Assembly: GCF_013155545.1 (NCBI RefSeq)
Contig: NZ_JABJVV010000005.1
Coordinates: 267,199 to 331,198, forward strand
DNA from: Caenimonas soli
GTDB lineage: Bacteria > Pseudomonadota > Gammaproteobacteria > Burkholderiales > Burkholderiaceae_C
Direction of reading: 5' to 3'
Length of the DNA: 64,000 nt
Every line of letters begins with the position of its first letter. Position 1 is the stretch's first letter. Below, piece by piece: positions 51,905 through 60,899 of the stretch. Below the pieces are notes generated by a model that saw nothing but the letters and a program-made list of their open reading frames with translations, had not been told where the DNA came from and searched no databases. The position numbers and the translations under genes were made by a program.

Positions 51905-52825
51905 ATGTTCAGTTACCGCCACGCCTTCCATGCAGGCAACCACGCCGATGTGCTCAAGCACACGATGCTGATCGCCATCCTGCGGCACCTGACGCAGAAG
52001 GATTCTCCGCTGGTGGTCGTCGACACCCACGCCGGAGCAGGCCTGTACCGGCTGGACGGCGACTACGCCGGCACCTCGGGCGAGGCGACGGACGGCGTCG
52101 TCAAGCTTTTTGCCGCGCTGGCGCCCGCCGATTCTTCCAAGGTTGCTATTAAAGATATAGCGCCGGTGCTGCAGGATTACATGGAGACGGTGGCCGGCTT
52201 CAACCCCAGCGGCCAGCTGAAGATGTACCCGGGCTCGCCGTTCATTGCACAGGCGCTGCTGAGGGAAGAGGCGCGCGACAAGCTCAAGCTGTTCGAGATG
52301 CATCCGACCGACAGCAAGGCGCTGGCCGCCAACATCGCCCAGCTCAAGGCCGGCCGTCAGGTCGCGGCCGCGCGCCAGGACGGCTTCGAGGGCCTGAAGG
52401 CCTTCCTGCCTCCGCCCTCGCGGCGCGCCCTGGTGCTGATAGACCCGAGCTACGAGATCAAGAGCGATTACCAGAAAGTGAGCGGCTGCATACAGGACAG
52501 CCTCAAGCGGTTCTCGACCGGCACCTACGTCGTCTGGTATCCGGTGATCCCGCGGCCCGAGGCGCATGAACTCCCGCGCCGCCTGAAGACCCTGGCCAAC
52601 CAGGCAGGCAAGCCCTGGCTGCACGCCACCCTGGCGATCGGCCAGGCGGAGGACCGCAACGTGCCCGGCGAGCCCGGACGGGGGCAAGGCCTCACGGCCA
52701 GCGGCATGTTCGTCATCAACCCGCCCCATACCCTCAAGCCGGCCCTGACCCTCGCGCTGCCGCAGCTGTTGCAAGTGCTGGGCCGCGGACGCGGCAAGGG
52801 CCAGACGCTGGAAGCCGGCGGCTAA
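51905..52825 (+). CDS. rlmJ: 23S rRNA (adenine2030-N6)-methyltransferase RlmJ
   Basis: 306-aa SAM-dependent rRNA methyltransferase. Opens MFSYRHAFHAGNHADVLKH, with DTHAGAGLY (SAM site) and catalytic-loop IDPSYE in place of DPPY. ATG 51905 fits the family start. The transposon end lies 33 bp upstream, so the native promoter has probably been separated from the gene. Followed by 118 bp with only a GntR operator candidate. Confidence 0.95.
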   Translation: MFSYRHAFHAGNHADVLKHTMLIAILRHLTQKDSPLVVVDTHAGAGLYRLDGDYAGTSGEATDGVVKLFAALAPADSSKVAIKDIAPVLQDYMETVAGFNPSGQLKMYPGSPFIAQALLREEARDKLKLFEMHPTDSKALAANIAQLKAGRQVAAARQDGFEGLKAFLPPPSRRALVLIDPSYEIKSDYQKVSGCIQDSLKRFSTGTYVVWYPVIPRPEAHELPRRLKTLANQAGKPWLHATLAIGQAEDRNVPGEPGRGQGLTASGMFVINPPHTLKPALTLALPQLLQVLGRGRGKGQTLEAGG

Positions 52826-52919
52826 CCGCGCGGCCCGCCACCAACAAGTATCCCCGGGTAACTACCTAGCGCTGTCGAGATTGACAGCAGGATTGCGTGC
52901 GACTCAGAATGTGGACACC

Positions 52920-52929
52920 GTGTATACAC
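52920..52929. promoter_or_regulatory. GTGTATACAC palindrome, GntR operator candidate
   Basis: Perfect 10-bp palindrome 14 bp before the GntR start codon. TGTATACA cores are common for FCD-type GntR regulators; likely autoregulatory. Confidence 0.5.
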
Positions 52930-52943
52930 ACAGTCGACATTGA

Positions 52944-53618
52944 ATGACGCACATGCCAGCCCCCCGAAAGAATCAAGACCTCGCCGGCAATGCCTACCAG
53001 CAGATGCGCGAGGCCATCATGCAAGGCCATTACGCTCCGGGCGAGCCGCTCTTCGAGGTGCACCTCGCCGCCAAGATGGGCATGAGCCGTACCCCGCTGC
53101 GCGAGGCTCTGAAGGTGTTGGCACGCGACGGCTTCGTGCAGGCTGTGCCGGCGCGGGGCTACATCGTTCCCCATCGGTCGATGGATGACCTGCGCGAGCT
53201 GTTCGAGCTTCGCGAGTCCCTGGAGGGAATGGCCGCGCGCTGCGCCGCCTTGCGCGCAACGGACGCCACGATCGCCGAGCTCGAGCAGCTGTGCGTGCTC
53301 TATGCAAACGAAGGCGACTGGCAGCAGTGGGCGAAGATCGGCACCCAATTCCACACCGCATTGGTGGCGGCAGCACAAAACGAGCGCATGGCCACCATCC
53401 TGGATTCGCTCAAGGGGCAAATACTGCATTCCCGCCGTTCAGCCTTGCGCGCCGATCAGGACCGGCGCGACGCGGCGATCCGCGAGCACCGCGCCATCCT
53501 CGATGCAGTGCGGGCGCGAGACGGCGCAGCCGCAGAAGCGCTTGCCCGAGAGCACGTGCGCCTGTCGTACGCCGCCACTCTTTCGTCATACCAGAGCCGA
53601 CCCCCTGCCAGCCGCTGA
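52944..53618 (+). CDS. GntR/FCD transcriptional regulator
   Basis: 224 aa. Winged helix at ~10-75 (AYQQMREAIMQGHYAPGEPLFEVHLAAKMGMSRTPLREAL), FCD domain after residue ~85. Heads the oxidoreductase/Bug group on the same strand and probably regulates it in response to a small acid. Two in-frame ATGs (52944, 52953) exist. Confidence 0.92.
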   Translation: MTHMPAPRKNQDLAGNAYQQMREAIMQGHYAPGEPLFEVHLAAKMGMSRTPLREALKVLARDGFVQAVPARGYIVPHRSMDDLRELFELRESLEGMAARCAALRATDATIAELEQLCVLYANEGDWQQWAKIGTQFHTALVAAAQNERMATILDSLKGQILHSRRSALRADQDRRDAAIREHRAILDAVRARDGAAAEALAREHVRLSYAATLSSYQSRPPASR

Positions 53619-53666
53619 GCCCGGCCTTCGCAACCCAACCCCAACCGCAACAGGAGCAACATCCAA

Positions 53667-55112
53667 ATGCAACCCACTTCGGTCCACCACGACAAGGGCT
53701 TCCTCGTCGAACCCCCGCGCCAGACACCCATCGTGCGGGAGGTCGACGTGCTGGTGTGTGGCGGCGGCGTGTCCGGTATCGGCGCCGCGCTCGGTGCCGC
53801 CCGCGCCGGCGCCAAGACCCTGGTCATCGAGCGCAACGCCTTCCTGGGCGGTGCGGCCACTGCGGTGATCATGAACACCTGGAACGTGCCAGTCTCCCGG
53901 ATGACGGGGGTCTCGCGCGAAGTTGCTCTCACACTGGCCGAGCGCGGCGCAGGCAATATCAGCGGCCCGACGTTTCCGTTCGATCCCGAGGCGTTCAAGG
54001 AGCTTTCGGTGGATCTGCTCAAGCGCGCGGGCGTCGAAGTACTCAACTACACGTCGATTCAGGACGCGATCATGGATGGCTCGCGCATCAAAGGCGTGCT
54101 CATCCACAACAAGTCGGGCCGCCAGGCAATCCTTGCACGGACCGTTGTTGATGCCACCGGCGATGCAGACGTGGCCGCCGCCGCCGGGGCCGAGTACGTC
54201 AAGGGACGCGAAAAAGACAACAAGATGCGCCCCATGAGTGTCCTGTTCCGTCTGGGAGGTGTCGACCTTCCCAAGGTCATCGAATACTGCCGCAGCCAGC
54301 CGAAGGAATATTTCACGGCCGACCCCAACTTCCACATCCTCGAGCCCGAGAAAGGCCTGGTTCGCCTGTCGGGCTTCTTTCACATCGCGGAAAAGGCGCG
54401 GGCGGCGGGCGAACTGCCCGAAGAGATCCACTACCTTCGCTTCGAGGGCATCGACGTCGCTCATGGCATCGTGACGGTCAACAATTCGCGTGTCTATGGC
54501 GTGGATGGCACCAACGCCTGGGACATCTCGCGCGCCGACACTGAGGCACGGCTTCAGAACCGCAAGCTGCATTCGGTAATCCGCAAGTACATCCCAGGTT
54601 TCGAGAACGCGTATGTCATCGACTCGTCCCCGACGGTGGGCGTGCGCGAGACGCGCCGCATTCGCGGCCCCTATGTGCTGCCACAGGAGGACCTGGCCGC
54701 GCAGCGCACGTTCGACGACAGCGTCGTGCGCATCTGGCGGCACATGGCTGCCGGGGTCGACTGGCACAAGGCTGAAGGCGGCGAGGGTGCCCCGAGCGAC
54801 GCGGTGTATCGCACCTCGACCACCAACCTCGCCTGGTTCGAGCTCCCGTGGCGCGTGTTCACGCCGAACAACGTCGAAGGCATGACCGTCGGCGGACGCG
54901 TGCTGTCGGTGACGCACGATGCCGACATGTGGACCCGGGGCCAGTACTGCTGTCTCGTGACCGGACAGATCGCCGGCATCGCCGCCGCCCTCGCCGCCAC
55001 GCAGGGCATCACCCCGACTGAGCTCGATGTGCGTGAGCTGCAGCGCGCACTCGCGGACCAAAGCATCGATGTCGGCTCCGCGGCCGACCGGCTGCTGGCC
55101 AAGGCGGCCTGA
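53667..55112 (+). CDS. FAD-dependent oxidoreductase (FAD_oxidored family)
   Basis: 481 aa. FAD-binding Rossmann motif CGGGVSGIGAALGAARAGAKTLVIER (residues ~30-55, beta-alpha-beta), the FLGGAAT segment, and the family DATGDADVAAAAG and GGRVLSVTHDA stretches. Substrate unknown; relatives are found next to Bug proteins and act on organic acids. 48 bp after the GntR gene. Confidence 0.87.
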   Translation: MQPTSVHHDKGFLVEPPRQTPIVREVDVLVCGGGVSGIGAALGAARAGAKTLVIERNAFLGGAATAVIMNTWNVPVSRMTGVSREVALTLAERGAGNISGPTFPFDPEAFKELSVDLLKRAGVEVLNYTSIQDAIMDGSRIKGVLIHNKSGRQAILARTVVDATGDADVAAAAGAEYVKGREKDNKMRPMSVLFRLGGVDLPKVIEYCRSQPKEYFTADPNFHILEPEKGLVRLSGFFHIAEKARAAGELPEEIHYLRFEGIDVAHGIVTVNNSRVYGVDGTNAWDISRADTEARLQNRKLHSVIRKYIPGFENAYVIDSSPTVGVRETRRIRGPYVLPQEDLAAQRTFDDSVVRIWRHMAAGVDWHKAEGGEGAPSDAVYRTSTTNLAWFELPWRVFTPNNVEGMTVGGRVLSVTHDADMWTRGQYCCLVTGQIAGIAAALAATQGITPTELDVRELQRALADQSIDVGSAADRLLAKAA

Positions 55113-55151
55113 ACTGCGCATTCTCCCAATCACCGATCAAGGAGACACCTC

Positions 55152-56123
55152 ATGAAAGTTCTGGCAACCCTGGCCTCCATTACCGCGCTTTGCCTTGGCG
55201 CCAACAGCGCTGCGCTCGCACAGGCGGCGTATCCGACCAAGCCTGTCACGATCATCGCCGCCTTCCCGCCGGGCGGCACGGTCGATCTGCTGGCGCGCGT
55301 GCTCGGGCAGAAGCTGACCGAAGAATGGAAACAGCCCGTGATCGTGGACAACCGGCCCGGCGCGAGCGGCATTGTCGGGTCGCAGCACGTCGCCAAGGCG
55401 AGTCCGGACGGCTACACGCTCATGGTGGTGCCGATCACCCACGTGACGAACTCGAGCCTGTTCAAGAAGGTACCGTACGACCCGATCACCGATTTCACAC
55501 CGATTTCGATGCTCGCAACGTCACCCATCATGCTGGTCGTCAAAAACGACTTCAAGGCGAAGAACGTGGGCGAGCTGGCGGCGATGGCGAAGGCCAACCC
55601 TGGCATGCTGAACTGCGGCTCGGGCGGCAACGGCACGTCGCAGCACTTGGCATGCGAGCTGTTCAAGACCATGACCCAGGTTGACATCAAACATGTGGCC
55701 TACAAGGGTAATGCCGCGGCCATGACGGACGTGATGGGCGGCCAGATCGAGTTGCTGTTCGACCAGATGGCCACCGCGGTGCCCCACGTGAAGGGCGGCC
55801 GGGTGCGTGCGCTCGGCGTGAGCACGGCCAAGCGTTCTCCTGCGATGCCCAACGTGCCGACGATCGCTGAGTCCGGAGTGCCGGGCTATGAGGTCAACGC
55901 GTGGTTCGGCATCGTAGGGCCGCCCGGCATGCCGAAAGACGTGATCGAACGCATCAACGCGTCGCTGCGCAATGCGCTGGCGTTGCCGGACGTGCAGAAA
56001 CAGCTCGGTGACCAGGGGCTCGAGCTGGTTGGGAGCTCGCCCGAGGATTTCCGCAATACGCTGAAATCCGACTTGGTGAAGTGGGCCGACGTGATCAAGC
56101 AGGCGGGCGTGCGAATCGATTGA
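55152..56123 (+). CDS. Bug/TctC-family periplasmic binding protein 1
   Basis: 323 aa with a signal peptide (~1-24, ALA-Q). YPTKPVTIIAAFPPGGTVDLLARVL and VDNRPGASGIVGSQHVAKASPDGYT are Bug signatures. No TctA/TctB membrane genes are adjacent, so it is an orphan receptor or shares a permease elsewhere. Carboxylate ligand likely. Confidence 0.95.
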   Translation: MKVLATLASITALCLGANSAALAQAAYPTKPVTIIAAFPPGGTVDLLARVLGQKLTEEWKQPVIVDNRPGASGIVGSQHVAKASPDGYTLMVVPITHVTNSSLFKKVPYDPITDFTPISMLATSPIMLVVKNDFKAKNVGELAAMAKANPGMLNCGSGGNGTSQHLACELFKTMTQVDIKHVAYKGNAAAMTDVMGGQIELLFDQMATAVPHVKGGRVRALGVSTAKRSPAMPNVPTIAESGVPGYEVNAWFGIVGPPGMPKDVIERINASLRNALALPDVQKQLGDQGLELVGSSPEDFRNTLKSDLVKWADVIKQAGVRID

Positions 56124-56152
56124 GCCGGCTCCATGAAACGCAAGGAGACACA

Positions 56153-57205
56153 ATGAAAGAAACCATTCACCTGATGCCCGTCGAAGACCCAAGCGCCTGG
56201 CGCAATGCCGACCTTCGTGACGACCAATCATGGATTTACCACCTCACAAGCGAGAACATCGTCGAGATTGAGGCTGCGCTGAAGAGCGCAATGCGGCAAC
56301 GGCTTGAATTTCAGCAGATAGAGAAAGAGGACTTTGCACTGCCTTCAATGGAGCCGCTGTTTGAGCGGTTACGCGATAGCCTGCTGCGTGGGCGAGGCGT
56401 TGCGCTGGTAAAAGGCCTGCCAGTCGATCGGTATTCTCAAGAAGAATCGAGCATGATTTTCTGGGGTATCGGCACTCATCTGGGCATTGGCGTTACACAA
56501 AACGCCGCAGCGGAGTTGCTTGGCCACGTGTACGACCGTGGATTGAACTACAGCCAACGCACCGTACGTGCATACCAAGTGCGCGCTGAGCTATCACTCC
56601 ATTGCGATAACTCCGATTTGGTCGGCCTTCTCTGCCTGCGCCAAGCAAAGTCGGGCGGTCGAACGCTGCTTACGAGTTCCATGAGCGTTTACAACGAAAT
56701 CCTGCGCACGCATCCCGAGCATCTCAGCGTGCTCTTCAGTGGTTTCGTGTACGACCGTAAAGGCGAACACGGACCGGACGAGTTAGCTTTCAGCGAGAAG
56801 ATTCCGGTTTTTAGTACCACTGACGGGGTCCTGAGTTGCCGCTATGCCCGTTCGTACATCGAGCACGCGCCAAAGAGCACTCATGTCGCCCTTTCGCCTA
56901 CGGAGCGTGAAGTGCTTGATTACTTCGATGCCGTTGCATCGCGTGAAGATCTCCGCTTCGAGTTCGCGATGGAACCGGGCGACATGCAGTTCCTGAATAA
57001 CTACACAGTGCTTCATGGAAGAACGGAGTACGAAGACCATCCCGAACCCGAGCAAAAGCGCTATATGTTGAGGCTATGGCTCGAAGTACCCGAGGTACGC
57101 GACATCGAGAGCGACATCGTTCGTTATGGCTTCACCCGCTTTGGCAAACACGGACTGAGCGCCAGAGAATGGTTGGCGTCGCAGCGCCAGACGGTACCAA
57201 GCTAA
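56153..57205 (+). CDS. TauD/TfdA-like Fe(II)/2-oxoglutarate-type dioxygenase
   Basis: 350 aa. The metal triad is suggested by H/D in SLHCDNSDL (~residues 145-150) and a distal His in NNYTVLHGRTEYED (~293), with a following Arg in KRYMLRLW that could hold 2-oxoglutarate. AAGGAG precedes ATG 56153. Base composition appears lower in GC than upstream genes, suggesting acquisition. Substrate unknown; may clip the acid imported via the Bug proteins. Confidence 0.85.
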   Translation: MKETIHLMPVEDPSAWRNADLRDDQSWIYHLTSENIVEIEAALKSAMRQRLEFQQIEKEDFALPSMEPLFERLRDSLLRGRGVALVKGLPVDRYSQEESSMIFWGIGTHLGIGVTQNAAAELLGHVYDRGLNYSQRTVRAYQVRAELSLHCDNSDLVGLLCLRQAKSGGRTLLTSSMSVYNEILRTHPEHLSVLFSGFVYDRKGEHGPDELAFSEKIPVFSTTDGVLSCRYARSYIEHAPKSTHVALSPTEREVLDYFDAVASREDLRFEFAMEPGDMQFLNNYTVLHGRTEYEDHPEPEQKRYMLRLWLEVPEVRDIESDIVRYGFTRFGKHGLSAREWLASQRQTVPS

Positions 57206-57250
57206 TTGAAGACTTCGATGAATCACAACCGCTGGAAAAAGTGCTGTTCC

Positions 57251-58228
57251 ATGAAATTTTTAAATAATCTTCGCTTCGTATTCGGGGTACTGGCTCTGGC
57301 AGCCGTGAGTACCGCAACACTTGCACACGGGTACCCGAACAAGCCGATTCGCTTCATAGTGCCCTACCCGCCAGGCGGGGCGTCCGATGTCCTGGCACGG
57401 GCTCTTGCCAACAAGATGTCAGAGAGCATGGGGCAGAGCATTGTGGTGGAGAACCGCGCCGGCGCGGGCGGAAACATTGGCGCCGACGTCGTTGCGAAGG
57501 CTGCCCCCGATGGCTATACGCTATTAATGGGCAACATCGGCCCGAATGCGATCAGTCCTGCTCTTTACCCTAAGCTTCCTTACGATCCGATCAAGGACTT
57601 CACCCCGATATCGCTCGTCTCTTCAGTACCCATTGTTCTGGTGGCGCACCCATCGTTCCCCGCCTCGAACATGAAAGAAGTTATCGCTCTCGCGAAGTCA
57701 AAACCGGGGCAGTTCAACTATGCTTCGGCCGGGAACGGCTCGTCCAACCATCTGGCCATGGAGCTCTTGAAGTCCCTTGCCGGCGTCAACTTCGCGCATG
57801 TCGCGTACAAGGGAGGCTCGCCGGCCATGGCTGACCTCATTGCCGGTCATATTCAAATTGCATTCGATACGCTGCCGGTCGCTTTGCCGCACGTAAAGGC
57901 AGGGAAGGTAAAGGCCATTGCGTTTGCCGGCACCAAGGGTTCAAGTGTCTTGCCCGAATTGCCGACCATCGCCGATTCCGGGGTTGCCGGATACGAGGCG
58001 AGCTCGTGGGGCGGCTTGATGGCGCCGGGAGGAACTCCTCGTGACGTCGTCGATAAGCTTAATTTGGAAGTCAACCGCGCCCTCGGTCAGCCTGACGTCC
58101 GCGAAAGCCTTGCGAAGTTAGGTATCGAGCCGGTCGGCACCACACCCGAGCAATTCGCAACTTACATTGAAGCCGAGATCAAAAAATGGAAGCGCGTAGT
58201 CAGTGAAGCAGGTATCAAACTTGAATGA
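57251..58228 (+). CDS. Bug/TctC-family periplasmic binding protein 2
   Basis: 325 aa from ATG 57251, giving a clean signal peptide (cleavage ~ALAHG). IRFIVPYPPGGASDVLARAL and ENRAGAGGNIGADVVAKAAPDGYT are Bug motifs. Alternative ATG at 57218 would add eleven residues. Like the dioxygenase before it, its codon use looks different from the GC-rich core. Orphan binding protein. Confidence 0.93.
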   Translation: MKFLNNLRFVFGVLALAAVSTATLAHGYPNKPIRFIVPYPPGGASDVLARALANKMSESMGQSIVVENRAGAGGNIGADVVAKAAPDGYTLLMGNIGPNAISPALYPKLPYDPIKDFTPISLVSSVPIVLVAHPSFPASNMKEVIALAKSKPGQFNYASAGNGSSNHLAMELLKSLAGVNFAHVAYKGGSPAMADLIAGHIQIAFDTLPVALPHVKAGKVKAIAFAGTKGSSVLPELPTIADSGVAGYEASSWGGLMAPGGTPRDVVDKLNLEVNRALGQPDVRESLAKLGIEPVGTTPEQFATYIEAEIKKWKRVVSEAGIKLE

Positions 58229-58266
58229 GTGACCTCTTCCTGGCAGGGCTTGCCGCGGCAAGCCAC

Positions 58267-58292
58267 ATTAACCGACCGCTCGGTCGGTTAAT
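58267..58292. promoter_or_regulatory. TetR-type (PaaR-like) operator of the paa operon
   Basis: 26-bp dyad with 12-bp perfect arms around CT; core ACCGACCG-CT-CGGTCGGT. TetR-family phenylacetate repressors of betaproteobacteria bind this kind of site and release on phenylacetyl-CoA. Immediately followed by an extended -10 (TGCTATACT). Confidence 0.8.
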
Positions 58293-58306
58293 TGCTATAC
58301 TGGGGG
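58293..58306 (+). promoter_or_regulatory. Extended -10 and ribosome site of paaA
   Basis: TGC-TATACT at 58292-58300 followed by GGGGGC just before ATG 58308. Transcription would start within a few bases of the start codon, so the message may be nearly leaderless. Confidence 0.45.
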
Positions 58307-58307
58307 C

Positions 58308-59327
58308 ATGTACACCCAAGCCCTGGATTTACCCGATCCCGACAGCCGCAGCCTGAAGCCGGTGCCGACTTCGGCTGGGAGCGCGGTCGATGCGTTGCAA
58401 ACCCAGTTCGACGTGAAGATCGACGCCGACCGCAAGATCGAGCCGCAGGACTGGATGCCCGAGGCCTACCGCAAGACCCTGGTGCGGCAGATCAGCCAGC
58501 ACGCGCACAGCGAGATCGTCGGCATGCTGCCCGAGGGCAACTGGATTTCGCGCGCGCCTTCGCTCAAGCGCAAAGCCATCCTCCTGGCCAAGGTGCAGGA
58601 CGAATGCGGGCATGGCCTGTACCTCTACTCGGCCGCTGAAACGCTGGGCACCAGCCGCGACCAGATGCTCGACGGCCTGCACAGCGGCAAGGCCAAGTAC
58701 AGCTCGATCTTCAACTACCCCACCCTGACCTGGGCCGACGTGGGCACGATAGGCTGGCTGGTGGACGGCGCGGCGATCATGAACCAGGTGCCGATCTGCC
58801 GCTGCTCCTACGGCCCCTATGCACGGGCCATGATCCGCATCTGCAAGGAAGAAAGCTTCCACCAGCGCCAGGGCTTCGAAAGCCTGATGACCTTGATGGC
58901 CGGCACCCAGGCGCAGCGCGATATGGTGCAGGACGCGGTCAATCGCTGGTGGTGGCCGGTGCTGGCGATGTTCGGACCACCCGACGCCGACAGCCCTAAC
59001 AGCGCGCAAGGCATGCGCTGGGGCATCAAGCGCATCAGCAACGACGACCTGCGCCAGAAGTTCGTGGACGCGACGGTGCCGCAGGCCAGGATCCTGGGCG
59101 TGACCCTGCCCGACCCCGACCTGAAATGGAACGAGGAACGCGGCCACCACGACTACGGCGCCATCGACTGGGACGACTTCTGGGCCGTTGTCAATGGCAA
59201 CGGCCCCTGCAACAAGGAACGCCTGGCCACTCGGGTCAAGGCCTACGGCGAAGGCCAGTGGGTGCGCGATGCGGCATTGGCCCATGCCCGCAAGCAACAG
59301 GCCAGGCAACTCAAGGAGGCAGCATGA
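58308..59327 (+). CDS. paaA: Phenylacetyl-CoA epoxidase catalytic subunit PaaA
   Basis: 339-aa di-iron subunit that epoxidises the ring of phenylacetyl-CoA. Carboxylate/histidine ligands lie in [25 protein letters not shown] and [13 protein letters not shown]. Family segment [20 protein letters not shown] is intact. First gene of paaABCDE. Confidence 0.97.
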   Translation: MYTQALDLPDPDSRSLKPVPTSAGSAVDALQTQFDVKIDADRKIEPQDWMPEAYRKTLVRQISQHAHSEIVGMLPEGNWISRAPSLKRKAILLAKVQDECGHGLYLYSAAETLGTSRDQMLDGLHSGKAKYSSIFNYPTLTWADVGTIGWLVDGAAIMNQVPICRCSYGPYARAMIRICKEESFHQRQGFESLMTLMAGTQAQRDMVQDAVNRWWWPVLAMFGPPDADSPNSAQGMRWGIKRISNDDLRQKFVDATVPQARILGVTLPDPDLKWNEERGHHDYGAIDWDDFWAVVNGNGPCNKERLATRVKAYGEGQWVRDAALAHARKQQARQLKEAA

Positions 59328-59617
59328 CCACAGTCACGAACGAGTGGCCCCTCTGGGAAGTGTTCGTGCGCAGCAAGCAGGGCCTGGAGCACAAGCACTG
59401 TGGCAGCCTGCACGCGGCCGACGCGCCGCAGGCACTGCAGATGGCGCGGGACGTGTACACGCGGCGCATGGAAGGCGTGAGCATCTGGGTCGTGCCGTCG
59501 GCGCTCATCACGGCGAGCGAACCGGACGACAAGGCCGAGTTCTTCGATCCGGCCGCCGACAAGATTTATCGCCACCCGAGCTTCTACGAGATCCCCGACG
59601 AAGTCGGCCACATGTGA
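59324..59617 (+). CDS. paaB: Phenylacetyl-CoA epoxidase subunit PaaB
   Basis: 97-aa accessory subunit. [24 protein letters not shown] and MYTRR-like [18 protein letters not shown] are diagnostic. AAGGAGG upstream; ATGA overlap with paaA. Confidence 0.97.
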   Translation: MTTVTNEWPLWEVFVRSKQGLEHKHCGSLHAADAPQALQMARDVYTRRMEGVSIWVVPSALITASEPDDKAEFFDPAADKIYRHPSFYEIPDEVGHM

Positions 59618-60405
59618 TGAGCGCGAACGCTCCTGTGGACTACCTGCTGCACCTGGCCGACAACGCGCTGGTGCTGGGCCAGCGCAACGCGGAATGGTGC
59701 GGGCACGGCCCGGCACTCGAAGAAGACATCGCCCTGGCCAACATCAGCCTGGACCTGATCGGCCAGTCGCGGCTGCTCTACCAGCACGCCGCCGCGTTGA
59801 TGGGTGGCGGTGCCACCGAGGACAAGCTGGCATATTTCCGCGACGCGAACCAGTTCCGCAATTACACGCTGCTGGAGTTGCCGCACCATGGCCCGCTGGC
59901 CGCGAACGCCGCGGCCGACCGCGACTACGCCACCACCATCGTCCGCAATTTCCTCTACAGCAGCCTGATGCTGCTGGTGTGGGAGTCGCTGCAATCGTCG
60001 CAGGACACGCAGCTCGCCGCCATCGCCGCGAAGTCGATCAAGGAAACGCGCTACCACCTGCGCCATGCGCGCGATTGGCTGATCAGGCTGGGCGACGGCA
60101 CCGATGAGTCGCATGCCCGAGCCCAGGCGGCCATCGACCACCTGATGCCCTACACCCAGGAATTCTGGACCGTGTCCAAGGCCGAAGCCGACGCGGTCTC
60201 CACGGGCGCGGGCGTGGATGCGCGCTTGCTGCGCGAAGCCTGGGACCAGGAAGTGGATGAAGCGCTGGCCGAGGCCACGCTGCACCGGCCCCAGGCCGGC
60301 GGCTATTTGCCGCGCGGCAAGGAAGGACTGCACTCCGACCACCTGGGCTATGTGCTGGCGGAAATGCAAAGCCTGGCCAGACAGCACCCCGGAGCACAGT
60401 GGTGA
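59617..60405 (+). CDS. paaC: Phenylacetyl-CoA epoxidase structural subunit PaaC
   Basis: 262-aa non-catalytic partner of PaaA in the hetero-oligomer. LADNALVLGQRNAEWCGHGPALEEDIALANISLDLIGQ and KETRYHLRHARDW are typical. Start overlaps the paaB stop (TGATG). Confidence 0.97.
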   Translation: MSANAPVDYLLHLADNALVLGQRNAEWCGHGPALEEDIALANISLDLIGQSRLLYQHAAALMGGGATEDKLAYFRDANQFRNYTLLELPHHGPLAANAAADRDYATTIVRNFLYSSLMLLVWESLQSSQDTQLAAIAAKSIKETRYHLRHARDWLIRLGDGTDESHARAQAAIDHLMPYTQEFWTVSKAEADAVSTGAGVDARLLREAWDQEVDEALAEATLHRPQAGGYLPRGKEGLHSDHLGYVLAEMQSLARQHPGAQW

Positions 60406-60899
60406 ACCGCACGCAGCGGGCCTGGCGGGTGCTGGAGGCGGTCCCCGACCCGGAAATCCCCGTGGTGTCGATCCGCGAGCTCGGCATCCTGCGTGAAATC
60501 AATGAGCTGGACGGCGAGCTGGAGGTGGTGATCACACCCACTTACAGCGGCTGCCCGGCGATGGGCCAGATCGAGGACGACGTGCGCGCCGCCCTGGCCG
60601 CCAATGACCTCAGTGCCAAGATAGTGACGCGGTTGGCGCCGGCCTGGACCACCGACTGGATAGACGAAGCGGCCCGGCAGAAGCTGCGCGACTTCGGGAT
60701 TTCGCCACCCCATACGGTGCCTCCGGCCAACGTCGTGCGTTTCGCGCGGCCCACGGCGAGCGCACCCGTTTCAGTGCCCTGCCCTCATTGCGGCTCGACC
60801 GACACGACCGAGACCTCGCACTTCAGTTCCACGGCCTGCAAGGCGCTGTACAAGTGCCTCCATTGCCTCGAACCCTTCGACTACTTCAAGCCTTATTGA
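60402..60899 (+). CDS. paaD: Phenylacetate degradation Fe-S assembly protein PaaD
   Basis: 165 aa. N-terminal MIP18-like domain (PDPEIPVVSIRELGI; TPTYSGCPAM) and a C-terminal zinc-ribbon (CPHCGSTDTTE...CLHC). Helps mature the PaaABCE complex. GTG start 60402 overlaps paaC stop (GTGA); GTG 60399 is the alternative. Confidence 0.95.
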   Translation: MNRTQRAWRVLEAVPDPEIPVVSIRELGILREINELDGELEVVITPTYSGCPAMGQIEDDVRAALAANDLSAKIVTRLAPAWTTDWIDEAARQKLRDFGISPPHTVPPANVVRFARPTASAPVSVPCPHCGSTDTTETSHFSSTACKALYKCLHCLEPFDYFKPY

